64,000 nt of DNA from CAVZCK01 sp963798805 (lineage in GTDB: Bacteria; Pseudomonadota; Alphaproteobacteria; Rhizobiales; Rhodomicrobiaceae), in the NCBI GenBank assembly GCA_963798805.1, contig CAWCVC010000011.1, forward strand, positions 558,001 through 622,000, read 5' to 3'. Position numbers and translations under genes: made by a program. Shown here piece after piece: positions 35,163 through 44,017 of this stretch. The notes under the pieces are model-generated. The model saw only the letters and a list, made by a program, of their open reading frames with translations. It made no database searches and was not told the DNA's origin. Every line of letters starts with the position of its first letter. The first letter of the stretch is position 1.

Positions 35163-35630
35163 TTAACGGTTCTCGAAAGTGCCGACGAGTTCCGTGTCCG
35201 CCAGAACATGCGGCTGCGCCTTGGCCCAAATTTCATCGATCGGAGCGTTCTCGCCGACATCGAGGCTGAGGACGTCGAGGGCCAGTAGCCGGAAATGATA
35301 GTGATGGACCCCGTGCCCCTTCGGCGGTTGCGGGCCATCATAGTGAGAATTGCCGAAGTCGTTCACCCCGTACCCGAGGCTTTCGGTCTTCGCGCTGGAC
35401 GTCCTTCCCTCCGGTAGCCCGTCACGGTTGGCACCGATGTTGTGGATCGCCCAATGGCGGAAGGTGCCCGATGGCGCATCCGGGTCCTCGACGATGAGGG
35501 CAAAGCTTTCGGTTTCAGCCGGGGCGTCCTTCCAGACGAGCGGTGGCGAGACGTTCTCACCGTCCCGCGCATATTTGCGCGGAATTTCGCCGCCTGACCG
35601 GAATGCGGGGCTTTCAAGCGAAAAGGCCAT
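35163..35630 (-). CDS. PEBP-family protein (YbhB/YbcL type)
   Basis: 155 aa of the phosphatidylethanolamine-binding protein fold in its bacterial Raf-kinase-inhibitor-like form: IPRKYARDGENVSPPLVWKD, LIVEDPDAPSGTFRHWAIHNI, and GPQPPKGHGVHHYHFRLLAL, which forms the anion pocket. Cytoplasmic, no signal peptide. The ATG at 35630 follows AGGAG; a longer frame to 35666 is less likely. Biological role in bacteria is not settled. Confidence 0.92.
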   Translation of the reverse strand: MAFSLESPAFRSGGEIPRKYARDGENVSPPLVWKDAPAETESFALIVEDPDAPSGTFRHWAIHNIGANRDGLPEGRTSSAKTESLGYGVNDFGNSHYDGPQPPKGHGVHHYHFRLLALDVLSLDVGENAPIDEIWAKAQPHVLADTELVGTFENR

Positions 35631-35749
35631 TGCATTCTCCTGTGACCGAGAGGTGATTTGCGCCAAACGCCGGAAGCGGAGCGAGTGTTCCGGTCGACCG
35701 GCCTTCGGCTAAGGGCATTGGCAGTTTCCGCGCGGTGCGTGAAACGAGA

Positions 35750-36517
35750 TCAGTCCCACCGACCGGTGAAGAGCGGCGCAACAGGATGGCGCGATCGCGC
35801 CATGTGCAGTTGGTTTACGACCTCCGCGTGGTCGTAGTCCTCATTCTCGGTCTTGATCTCCAAGCCGTATGTCTTTTCCGGATCGGTTCGTGCGCCGACA
35901 AGGATCAACTCCGCGCCCTCGTAGTCGAGCAGCTTTACATCCTCCTGATCAAAACGCCGTTCACGGAATTCTTGCTGAAGCTTCTTGGGATAATCAGCTT
36001 TCTGGTTCTTTCTCAAGCCGACACCTTTTGGCTGCCCCTTTTCGGGGTTTTTGACGGAAAGCGCATAACTTGCCTTCGGGACGATGTTGAACGCCTCCTG
36101 CACATCCCCAGTCTTTTTCGGCAGCTCAAGCTCATAGGACAGATGCATCTGACCGTCTTCGAGGCTGATGATGTAGACGCCTTCGCCGGCAGGACGAACC
36201 GCTGGCCTGCGCTGCTCGCCCCGGGTTTTGGTTTCATAGGTTGCCTCTCGCAAGGCAGGTTCGAGTTTCCCTGCTGAATCCTCCACGGCATCGACAAATC
36301 CCCATACGCGCTCATGTTCATCCGCTTCGGGCAAATGCTTGCGCCCGAGCACGATCAGCCGGACCTTGCCGCCGCTCTCCGGCCGCAGGACCAGATAGAA
36401 CCGCTGAACGTCGTCGCTGCCGGATGGGTCGTCGTCATCAACCCGCGGACGGAAAAGAAAGAAGATGTCGCCGCTTTCGAGGATCTCGGTTTTCTTCTGT
36501 GTCTGTGCTTTTGCCAT
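35750..36517 (-). CDS. Conserved protein of unknown function
   Basis: 255 aa, soluble, rich in charged residues, without signal peptide or membrane segment. It begins MAKAQTQKKTEILESGDIFF, then FLFRPRVDDDD, a beta-rich N-terminal part (VQRFYLVLRPESGGKVRLIVL), an ARPAGEG-like turn (RPAGEGVYIISLEDGQMHLSY) and a C-terminal region rich in Lys/Glu (LQQEFRERRFDQEDVKLLDYEGAELILVGA region). The sequence gives the impression of a conserved bacterial family but I do not recognise it. It stands alone between the PEBP gene and the polysaccharide locus. Confidence 0.65.
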   Translation of the reverse strand: MAKAQTQKKTEILESGDIFFLFRPRVDDDDPSGSDDVQRFYLVLRPESGGKVRLIVLGRKHLPEADEHERVWGFVDAVEDSAGKLEPALREATYETKTRGEQRRPAVRPAGEGVYIISLEDGQMHLSYELELPKKTGDVQEAFNIVPKASYALSVKNPEKGQPKGVGLRKNQKADYPKKLQQEFRERRFDQEDVKLLDYEGAELILVGARTDPEKTYGLEIKTENEDYDHAEVVNQLHMARSRHPVAPLFTGRWD

Positions 36518-36805
36518 CAGGTATCCTCCTGCTTCAAACCGCTGAAGGGACCATCGCGGGCGCTCCCAATCGAGGAGCGCGTGCAAGCGCCGGGCTTCCC
36601 GTTCTCGGGCGCATCGCTGAGATCCGAGCCTGAGCGGAATTCCACCGGCTCGCCTTGGGGACGGCTGACGATTCGCCCTGGCGTGTAGCGTCAGCGGCGA
36701 AACCCGGTCGGACCTGTAGAGTCAAACGAACGGCACAACCCGACTGTTCCGCGCGCGATCCCAACGGAGCAAAAGAATGATTGTCAGCGTGAGATAACTG
36801 CCACG

Positions 36806-38140
36806 CTAGGCGGCTTCATGAAACTGCGTGACGTTTGACGGCGCGTCCAAAACGGACAAGAGATCGAGCGCTGACTCACGCCAACTCTTGAGGCGCCCTC
36901 GGTTAATGTTCGCCATTTTGTTTTGAAGATAGGCCTCGTCGAAAATCAGCGGCTGGAGAACTCGAGCCATATCGGTCGGATCGTGTGGATCGAAATAGTC
37001 GCAATCATCTCCACCGACTTCCGGCATCGAACTGCAATTCGATGTGGCGCAGATTTTGCCGTGCCAGAGGCTTTCGCCGACCGGCAACCCCCAGCCTTCG
37101 TATAAGCTCGGGTAGACGGTAAATCGGCAATGGCTGTAGAGCCACGCAAGTTCGGTGTCGTTAGGCTTGGTGACGAAAACGAGATCGGGTAAGTCGGAAC
37201 GATCCGGACAGAGATCATTGATGTCGTGGGGCGTAGACGATCCGGCAACAACGAGACGCGGAAATCGACGGCCATTTGAAACTCCGTGAAGTTGTCGCAA
37301 CGCCCTGAGAAGATTGAGGCCGTTCTTGCGTCCGTTCATGCTTCCTACGAAAAGCATGAACGGTTCGTTCGAAAGGCGCTGCACCTCTTTGCGGACTTCA
37401 TCTTTATCTTTCGCAGCCGCAATCAGCTCATCGCCGAGCCGAAATCGTCTGCTTGAAAATCGCAGATAGCCCTGCTTCTTCAACCAATCGCACGCATCCG
37501 TTTCGCTGCTCGAGGAATAAAACAACAAACTCGCGTCCGTTCCTAGGATTTGCTGGAGCCAATGCCGATACAGACGCGCATCCACGACACCGGGCAATGC
37601 CCGCGACAGAAGCGGGATGAGATCATGCACGAGGACGATAAACTCATCGATCTTTTGCAAGACGCCGCTGCTAGTGAGATGAGATACGAGCTCGAGCGAA
37701 TCCCAGCCGCTACCCAGGCAGATTAGCTTGTCGCCTCTGTCAAAAGATATTTCGCGATTTGGATTCGACGCGCCGAAGAGGTCCGAATGAGCCCGCAGCA
37801 TTCGCAATGTCAGCTGCCGGGCGAACGTTCGATAGCGGGATTTGATGCTGGAGTCTTTGTATTTCCAGAATTTCACCGGTTTCACGAAACTGGCGGATCT
37901 CTTCAGGTGAGCGCAGAGTTCGTCCGAATCGAAGGCTAGGCCTGGATCTGCCAGAACTCGATACTTTCTTGTGATGGCATCGAAATAGCCGATCGTCACC
38001 TGATCGGGCTTGAGGCGGTAAGCCTGAGAGGCCAGCGTGAGCGCAACGCGCGGAATCCCGGTGACCGGACCGCCGATATAAGCGAAGCGCACCATATCGG
38101 TGACGTCGAAAATATACCGACCGGAAGGCAGGGAGCTCAT
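36806..38140 (-). CDS. Glycosyltransferase, GT4-like
   Basis: 444 aa with the GT-B C-terminal signature YPSLYEGWGLPVGESLWHG, in which Glu residues of the EGxGLPxxE motif hold the nucleotide sugar, and a LFVGSMNGRKNGLNLLRAL loop before it. The N-terminal half (RYIFDVTDMVRFAYIGGPVTGIPRVAL) is typical of large mannosyltransferase-like proteins of O-antigen loci. The start at 38140 immediately follows the gmd stop, giving the order GT, gmd, GT on the minus strand. Confidence 0.87.
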   Translation of the reverse strand: MSSLPSGRYIFDVTDMVRFAYIGGPVTGIPRVALTLASQAYRLKPDQVTIGYFDAITRKYRVLADPGLAFDSDELCAHLKRSASFVKPVKFWKYKDSSIKSRYRTFARQLTLRMLRAHSDLFGASNPNREISFDRGDKLICLGSGWDSLELVSHLTSSGVLQKIDEFIVLVHDLIPLLSRALPGVVDARLYRHWLQQILGTDASLLFYSSSSETDACDWLKKQGYLRFSSRRFRLGDELIAAAKDKDEVRKEVQRLSNEPFMLFVGSMNGRKNGLNLLRALRQLHGVSNGRRFPRLVVAGSSTPHDINDLCPDRSDLPDLVFVTKPNDTELAWLYSHCRFTVYPSLYEGWGLPVGESLWHGKICATSNCSSMPEVGGDDCDYFDPHDPTDMARVLQPLIFDEAYLQNKMANINRGRLKSWRESALDLLSVLDAPSNVTQFHEAA

Positions 38141-38141
38141 G

Positions 38142-39176
38142 CTAGAAGAAGACGCGGTCCGATTGCACGCGATCATAATCGGCGCCTGTCATCATGCTGA
38201 CCAGCTCCGGAAAATCGGTCTTAGGTTCCCAACCCAGTTCCCTCCTGGCCTTCTGGAAATCGCCGATCAGAAGGTCGACCTCCGCAGGACGGAAGAGATT
38301 TCTGCTAACACAGACGATCGTCTCTCCGGACTTTCGATCGATGCCTCTCTCCTCTGCACCCTCGCCGTCCCATTCAATATCAAAATCCAGCGACCGGCCG
38401 GCGTGATCGACAAAGTCGCGCACAGAAAATGAGCTGTTGGTCGCCAGCACGAAATCATCTCCCGCCGGCCTCTGCAACATCTGCCACATACCCTGCACGT
38501 AATCGCCGGCAAATCCCCAGTCGCGCTCCGCAGCAAGATTTCCAAGCTCGATCTCCTTCTGGCGACCGGCTCGGACATTCGCCAGGCCGAGCGTAATCTT
38601 GCGTGTGACGAACTCCCGTCCCCGAAGAGGCAATTCGTGGTTGAACAGCACGCCTGAGCATGTAAACAGCCCGTAAGACTCCCGATAGTTCTTTACGATC
38701 CAGTGGGCATAGAGCTTCGCCACGCCATAAGGGCTGCGGGGGTAGAACGGTGTCTCCTCGTTTTGCGGAATCGCCTGCACCTTGCCGAACATTTCCGAGG
38801 TCGATGCCTGATAGAAGCGAGTCTCGGGGGAAAACAGGCGGATCGCTTCCAACATTCTCGTGACCGCCAAGCCGTCAACTTCCGTCGTGTAGATGGGTTG
38901 TTTGAACGAGGTGCTGACATAGCTCTGCGCCGCCAGATTGTAGATCTCGTGCGGCTTGAGCGTTCGAATTGTCTCGATGACATTACCGTGCTCCATCAGA
39001 TCGAAGTCGATCAGATGGACGTAGTCTCTAATCCCAAGCTCCTCCAGGCGGTGCAGGCTCGCCAGCGAGGTCCGTCTGACAGCGCCGTAGACCCTGTAAT
39101 CCTTATTCAGTAGGAGCCTGGCGAGATAAGCGCCGTCCTGCCCGCTTATGCCGGTAATCAACGCTCGTTTTACCAT
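38142..39176 (-). CDS. gmd: GDP-mannose 4,6-dehydratase
   Basis: 344 aa of the extended short-chain dehydrogenase family: Rossmann motif GISGQDGAYLARLLL, catalytic YGVAK in RSPYGVAKLYAHW, and the Gmd-type SEMFG in YQASTSEMFGKVQAIPQNE. It produces GDP-4-keto-6-deoxymannose. With the perosamine synthase coded across the divergent promoter, the product should be GDP-perosamine rather than GDP-fucose or GDP-rhamnose, because no reductase or epimerase is present. The ATG at 39176 lies 8 bp after the stop of the upstream glycosyltransferase gene. Confidence 0.95.
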   Translation of the reverse strand: MVKRALITGISGQDGAYLARLLLNKDYRVYGAVRRTSLASLHRLEELGIRDYVHLIDFDLMEHGNVIETIRTLKPHEIYNLAAQSYVSTSFKQPIYTTEVDGLAVTRMLEAIRLFSPETRFYQASTSEMFGKVQAIPQNEETPFYPRSPYGVAKLYAHWIVKNYRESYGLFTCSGVLFNHELPLRGREFVTRKITLGLANVRAGRQKEIELGNLAAERDWGFAGDYVQGMWQMLQRPAGDDFVLATNSSFSVRDFVDHAGRSLDFDIEWDGEGAEERGIDRKSGETIVCVSRNLFRPAEVDLLIGDFQKARRELGWEPKTDFPELVSMMTGADYDRVQSDRVFF

Positions 39177-39184
39177 TTCATTTC

Positions 39185-40402
39185 TCAAATCTGATTCGGA
39201 CTATGCTCGGATGTGTGGAGAAATCGACGCTGTTTAATCGTCCGCTCTTGCGAATGAAGTTGGAGGCAGAATGCGTCTAAGCGGGCCGCCTGGCACCCAA
39301 TGTTGAATAACGCCCTGACCCGCCTGGCGCCGGCATGAGCGATCCTCGATCGTGCATCGGGCTGACGGATCAGCATTTCGATCGCGCCTGCGATCGCGCC
39401 AGCCGCGACGCATGGGAGCCTGATCGCGCAATCGTCACTGATCTCGGCTAGGGCACCAGCGCCGGATGAAATGACCGCCGCGCCGCCTGCATGCGCTTCG
39501 AGGGCCGTGCGGCCGAAGCCCTCGGAACAGTTTGACGGCACTACCGCGATCGCTGCCATCTCGAAAGCCGCCTTGACATCCTCAAACGGGCGCTGAACTC
39601 GAACGATACTCCGGGCGCCGAGCCCGGCCAGGACCTGTTGCACTTGCTGGAAATATCCGGGGTGGGTCTCGACCGCCGAGAGGATGAACTGCGTCCGCCA
39701 ACTGGGGAATTGCCGCAAGATGGTCGCAGCCGCTCTGGCGGCCTCCAACGTCCCCTTCTCCGGAGCACACCGCCCGGCATAGAGCACTTCTTCCGCGCGG
39801 ACGGCTTGGGGCCTCCAGCGCTCGAAATCCAAGCCGTTATAAACGACACAGCTGGGGAGCCGCAGATCGGACCAGGTTTCTGCAAAGCGGGCGGCGCATG
39901 CCTCGCTGACATGAATGATGCCCGCAAGCTTCTCATATCGGCGCTTCCTGAAAGCGCGCCGGGCGCGCTGATTGAATGTCACACCGCGATAGTCTTTGTG
40001 AAAATTATGGGTGTGCAGAACGACTTTCGTTCCAGGCAGACGCCCGGCGATCGCGGCAGCCGTCGGCAAATGCTGCTGAACGACGATCAAATCCGGACGC
40101 TGCATTCGGGCGAAGCGCGCGACACGATTAGCCCGCGCGAAGATGACACATCTCGATGCAGAGGGTAGGCCGAGCAGCGCGACGTCCTCAAAGGCGTCAG
40201 CGACGGGTTCGGCAAGGATTGTCGTCGATCCGCAAAAGCGGCTCGCTGCGACAAGATCGCGGACGCAAAGATCGATCGAGGTTGCCCTCGATCGGCCAAA
40301 ATACATGCCCCGCGGCATGACGTGAAAAATTGAAAGTGGGCGTTGGCTGGAACGTCGAAGCTGAGCTGAATTCACCTCCGAAGCACGAGCGGCCATGGTC
40401 AT
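39185..40402 (-). CDS. Glycosyltransferase, GT4-like
   Basis: About 405 aa, GT-B type. The donor-binding half is clear in VLYAGRCAPEKGTLEAARAA and CSEGFGRTALEAHAGGAAVI (EGFGxxxxE type). An N-terminal acceptor domain precedes it (VVLHTHNFHKDYRGVTFNQ). It heads the minus-strand operon that runs to gmd and the next glycosyltransferase. The start is uncertain: ATG codons at 40402 and 40396 are both possible, and the TTG at 40423 is unlikely. Confidence 0.85.
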   Translation of the reverse strand: MTMAARASEVNSAQLRRSSQRPLSIFHVMPRGMYFGRSRATSIDLCVRDLVAASRFCGSTTILAEPVADAFEDVALLGLPSASRCVIFARANRVARFARMQRPDLIVVQQHLPTAAAIAGRLPGTKVVLHTHNFHKDYRGVTFNQRARRAFRKRRYEKLAGIIHVSEACAARFAETWSDLRLPSCVVYNGLDFERWRPQAVRAEEVLYAGRCAPEKGTLEAARAAATILRQFPSWRTQFILSAVETHPGYFQQVQQVLAGLGARSIVRVQRPFEDVKAAFEMAAIAVVPSNCSEGFGRTALEAHAGGAAVISSGAGALAEISDDCAIRLPCVAAGAIAGAIEMLIRQPDARSRIAHAGARRVRALFNIGCQAARLDAFCLQLHSQERTIKQRRFLHTSEHSPNQI

Positions 40403-40746
40403 CGAATGTCCCACAACAAGCAATCCATTTTTGCCAGAGCACTCGGTTCGAATGCTGCACGGCCGAAAACGTCGCCAATTCCGCTAAATAGCGCTGGGAT
40501 TGGATTGCCTCAATACGTAAGGTTGCATTTCAACAATTTTATTATCATTGGTTGTGCCAATTCGCCGCCAACTCCCGAGATGATCAACGAACCCGCTTCC
40601 AGCACCTCAGTATGAATACCCTTCTAGGTAGAATTTTTGGATTTCTCTCGCTCGAAAGTTGACAAACCGATGCAATCGTCGACAGTGACGGCCCGGTTCC
40701 GAGCGATCGGGACAACCAGCTCTTTGATTTCAATTTGCGTTGATCG
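40403..40746. other. Divergent promoter region of the polysaccharide locus
   Basis: 344 bp, visibly richer in A/T than the genes around it, with no gene. It separates the gmd operon from the per operon and must hold both promoters; I could not assign specific elements. Confidence 0.5.
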
Positions 40747-41946
40747 ATGTTTGGCGCTCCGATGGATCAATTACCGTCCGTCCCGTTTCCCGACCGTCCA
40801 ATTCGACATGAAGACGAAGGATGCCGGACGGCAACGAACAAAATTTTCGTTGCCGAGCCTTCTTTGACGGGAAATGAGCTCGCCTATGTTTCCGAATGCC
40901 TGCGGTCGACCTGGATCTCGTCTTCGGGCAAGTTCATTCAGCAATTCGAAGCAGCATTCGCTGCGTTTTGCGATGCACAGTATGCGGTTGCCACGAATAA
41001 CGGCACGACCGCGCTGCATTTGGCGCTCGTGGCGCTCGGCATAGAGGCAGGGGACGAAGTCATTGTTCCCACTCTGACCTACGTAGCGAGCGCGAACGCC
41101 GTGCGATATTGCGGCGCGACACCCGTTCTCGCCGATTGTGATCCGCTTACCATGACGATCGATCCGGCAAGCGCGGCGGCCAAGATTACTTCGCGCACCA
41201 AGGCGATCATGCCCGTCCACCTCTATGGCCATCCGGCGGATATGGCTGAGATCGAAGCGCTCGCCGAGCGTCATCATATTGTGGTCGTGGAGGATGCCGC
41301 GGAAGCGCATGGTGCAAGGTGTAACGGCCGGACGGTCGGCGCGATCGGCAAATGCGGTGCGTTCAGTTTTTTCGGCAACAAGATCATTACCACCGGCGAA
41401 GGCGGTGCGGTGGTTACGGATGACCGTAATCTTGCCGAGAGGCTGCGGCTCTATCGGGGTCAGGGAATGGATCCCGCGCGGCGCTATTGGTTTCCGGTGA
41501 TCGGATACAATTACCGCATGACCAATCTCGCGGCCGCGATCGGCGTAGCGCAGATGGAGCATGTCGGCGATCAGCTTGCCGCACGAAAACGTGTGGCGCT
41601 GTGGTACCATGAAAGGCTGGAGGCCTGTGGCGAGCTGTTCGATCTGCCCGCGACCGCGCCATGGGCTAAGCATGTCTACTGGATGTATACGGTCATTCTG
41701 CGAAACGCCGCCAAATCTTCGCGTGACGACGTTATGGCGAGAATGGCTGCGGTCGGGATCGAGACACGTCCGGTCTTCTACCCGATCCATCGGTTGCCGC
41801 CCTATCTGGAAGAGAGTGGGGATTATCCCGTTGCAGACAGGCTGTCAGCACGCGGAATAAACCTTCCGACCCATGCCCGCCTGACCGAAGGCGACGTCGA
41901 TCGCATCGTATCGGCGCTGATTACCGCTACTCAGTTCTGCAGATGA
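40747..41946 (+). CDS. per: GDP-perosamine synthase (DegT/DnrJ/EryC1 aminotransferase)
   Basis: 399 aa, PLP-dependent sugar aminotransferase. The internal aldimine Lys is K212 in FFGNKIITTGEGG. The sequence follows known perosamine synthases (RfbE/Per) closely in its landmarks: AEPSLTGNELAYVSECLRSTWISS, VIVPTLTYVASANAVRY, HLYGHPADM, VIGYNYRMTNLAAAIG and RGINLPT. It converts GDP-4-keto-6-deoxymannose, the product of Gmd, to GDP-perosamine. The N-terminus up to about residue 30 is unconserved; the ATG at 40762 is an alternative start. It overlaps the next gene by 4 bp. Confidence 0.9.
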   Translation: MFGAPMDQLPSVPFPDRPIRHEDEGCRTATNKIFVAEPSLTGNELAYVSECLRSTWISSSGKFIQQFEAAFAAFCDAQYAVATNNGTTALHLALVALGIEAGDEVIVPTLTYVASANAVRYCGATPVLADCDPLTMTIDPASAAAKITSRTKAIMPVHLYGHPADMAEIEALAERHHIVVVEDAAEAHGARCNGRTVGAIGKCGAFSFFGNKIITTGEGGAVVTDDRNLAERLRLYRGQGMDPARRYWFPVIGYNYRMTNLAAAIGVAQMEHVGDQLAARKRVALWYHERLEACGELFDLPATAPWAKHVYWMYTVILRNAAKSSRDDVMARMAAVGIETRPVFYPIHRLPPYLEESGDYPVADRLSARGINLPTHARLTEGDVDRIVSALITATQFCR

Positions 41947-42980
41947 AGGTCGCACTCTGCTCATCCTACGTGCCCTTCATCAATGGAGGAGCCAGGTTCA
42001 TCGTCGAATGGCTGGCTGCTGAGCTGGTCAAACGTGGCCATCAGACCGAGATTGTCTGGCTACCCTTCGTCGAAACGCCGGATACCATGTTCCGTCAGAT
42101 GATGGCCTACCGGATGATCGATATCGCGAAGAGCGCTGACAAGCTCATTGCGTTTCGGCCGCCCGCCTACGTGATCCCGCATCCTAATAAGACGCTTTGG
42201 TTCATTCATCATTTCCGCAAGTTCTATGACCTCTGGGAGACACCGCACAATCCGCTCGAAGACAACGCCGCCGGGAGAGCATTTCGCAGCCGGCTTTTCG
42301 CCGCTGACACAGCTGCGATAAGCGAGGCGAAGCGTGTCTTTACCAATTCCCGCATCGTCTCTGACAGGCTGAAAAAGTTCAACGGACTGGACAGCGAGGT
42401 GCTTTATCCGCCGATCCACCGGCCGGAGCGGTTTCGGCCGGGCCCTTACGGCGACGAAATTGTCTCCGTCTGCCGCGTCGAATCGCACAAGAGGCAGGAG
42501 CTTTTCATTGAGGCCATGGGATTTGTTAAGTCGAACGTGAAACTGCGCCTTTGCGGCCTCAGTCACGACGGCAAATATTACGAAAAACTGCGAATGCTTG
42601 TGGCGAAGCATCGGCTCCGAAACAAAGTGACCATCGAACATCGCTGGATCTCCGAGGAGGAGAAGGCCGAGATCGTCGGGCGCGCATTAGGGGTGGTCTA
42701 CGCGCCTGTCGACGAAGACAGCTATGGCTATCCAATGCTGGAAGGCGCACTCGCCGAAAGACCTCTGGTCACCACTTGCGACGCCGGCGGCACCCTTGAG
42801 CTCGTCGAACACGAGCTTAACGGCTTTGTCTGCGATCCGGCACCGGAAAGTCTCGCTGCGGCTTTCGATGCTCTTTGGCTGGATCGCGAAGGGGCGAAGA
42901 TATTGGGCCGCGCCGCGCACGAGCGGATCGAGGAAATGCGCATCGGCTGGCCGCATGTAATCGAGAGTGTTCTGGCGTGA
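41943..42980 (+). CDS. Glycosyltransferase, GT4-like
   Basis: 345 aa, GT-B. It begins MKVALCSSYVPFINGGARFI, a start typical of GT4 enzymes with a glycine loop, and carries the donor site in APVDEDSYGYPMLEGALAERPLV and a preceding SVCRVESHKRQELFIEAM loop. It overlaps per by 4 bp and the next gene by 4 bp (GTGA). It is clearly related to the following gene (similar starts and middle: LIPHQHKTLW and VIPHPNKTLWFIHH), so the two look like a duplicated pair. Confidence 0.88.
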   Translation: MKVALCSSYVPFINGGARFIVEWLAAELVKRGHQTEIVWLPFVETPDTMFRQMMAYRMIDIAKSADKLIAFRPPAYVIPHPNKTLWFIHHFRKFYDLWETPHNPLEDNAAGRAFRSRLFAADTAAISEAKRVFTNSRIVSDRLKKFNGLDSEVLYPPIHRPERFRPGPYGDEIVSVCRVESHKRQELFIEAMGFVKSNVKLRLCGLSHDGKYYEKLRMLVAKHRLRNKVTIEHRWISEEEKAEIVGRALGVVYAPVDEDSYGYPMLEGALAERPLVTTCDAGGTLELVEHELNGFVCDPAPESLAAAFDALWLDREGAKILGRAAHERIEEMRIGWPHVIESVLA

Positions 42981-44017
42981 AAATATTGGTGGTAAATAAT
43001 ATGGCGCCCTTCGTTCGCGGCGGAGCGGAACAACTGGCCGAACATCTCGTAGCGAACCTGCAGCGTACGAAGGGCGTTTCCGCAGAGTTGCTGCGCATCC
43101 CCTTCTCATGGGATCCCTTTGAGCGCGTCATCGAGGAGATGATGCTTTGCCGAATGATGGAGCTTTACTGGGTTGATCGGGTGATTGGCCTCAAATTCCC
43201 CGCCTATTTGATCCCGCACCAGCACAAGACGCTCTGGCTGCTCCATCAATATCGTCAGGCCTATGACCTTTTCGACCGAGGACAGTCGCATATCCCTGAC
43301 AATGAGCGCGGCCATGCCGTTCGTAAGCTCGTCGTACAGGCAGACGATGCTTGTTTCGGCGCCGTCGATGGTATTTTCGTCAACAGCAAGACGACGCGCG
43401 ATCGGCTGAAGCACTACAATGGTTTCTCGTCGGCGGTGCTTCACCCGCCGCTGAACGATCCGGAGATCTTCGCGAATGTCTCAACCGGGAACTATATCTT
43501 CGCCGGCGGTCGCGTGAACGCCGGAAAGCGGCAGCATCTGCTTATCGAGGCCATGAGGTTTTGCCGGAGCAACGTCGGACTGATCATAGGCGGGCCGCCC
43601 GATACGCCTCATGACGCCGAGCGGCTGCGCAGAGCTGCGGATGACCCTGCTCTCAAAGGCCGGGTGATACTCGACCTCGGCTTTCTGGACCGCAAAAAGC
43701 TCGCAGCTTACGTCAATAACGCCCTTGCCTGCGCCTATCTGCCTCTGGACGAAGACTCCGCCGGCTATGTGACGATGGAGGCGTTTCAGGCTGAGAAGCC
43801 TGTTATAACCTCCATCGATTCCGGCGGCGTTTTAGAAATAGCGAGCGACGGCGCGACCGGTCTGGTGGTCGAACCAACGCCAGCCAGTTTGGCTGATGCG
43901 ATGGATCGGCTGTTTTTCGAGCCGAGGTTTGCCGAGCAGCTTGGCCGTGCGGGCCGTGAGCTTTGGGCGGGCAAGAATGTCAACTGGCCCAGCACAATCG
44001 AGAGGCTGCTCTCATGA
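42977..44017 (+). CDS. Glycosyltransferase, GT4-like (paralogue of preceding gene)
   Basis: 346 aa starting with GTG at 42977 (KILVVNNMAPFVRGGAEQLAE). The donor half has FAGGRVNAGKRQHLLIEAM and LPLDEDSAGYVTMEAFQAEKPVI. Shared landmarks with the gene before it (PAYLIPHQHKTLW, HYNGFSSAVLHPPL against FNGLDSEVLYPPI) show that they arose by duplication. It overlaps both neighbours by 4 bp, so the whole run is one translationally coupled operon. Confidence 0.88.
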   Translation: MKILVVNNMAPFVRGGAEQLAEHLVANLQRTKGVSAELLRIPFSWDPFERVIEEMMLCRMMELYWVDRVIGLKFPAYLIPHQHKTLWLLHQYRQAYDLFDRGQSHIPDNERGHAVRKLVVQADDACFGAVDGIFVNSKTTRDRLKHYNGFSSAVLHPPLNDPEIFANVSTGNYIFAGGRVNAGKRQHLLIEAMRFCRSNVGLIIGGPPDTPHDAERLRRAADDPALKGRVILDLGFLDRKKLAAYVNNALACAYLPLDEDSAGYVTMEAFQAEKPVITSIDSGGVLEIASDGATGLVVEPTPASLADAMDRLFFEPRFAEQLGRAGRELWAGKNVNWPSTIERLLS

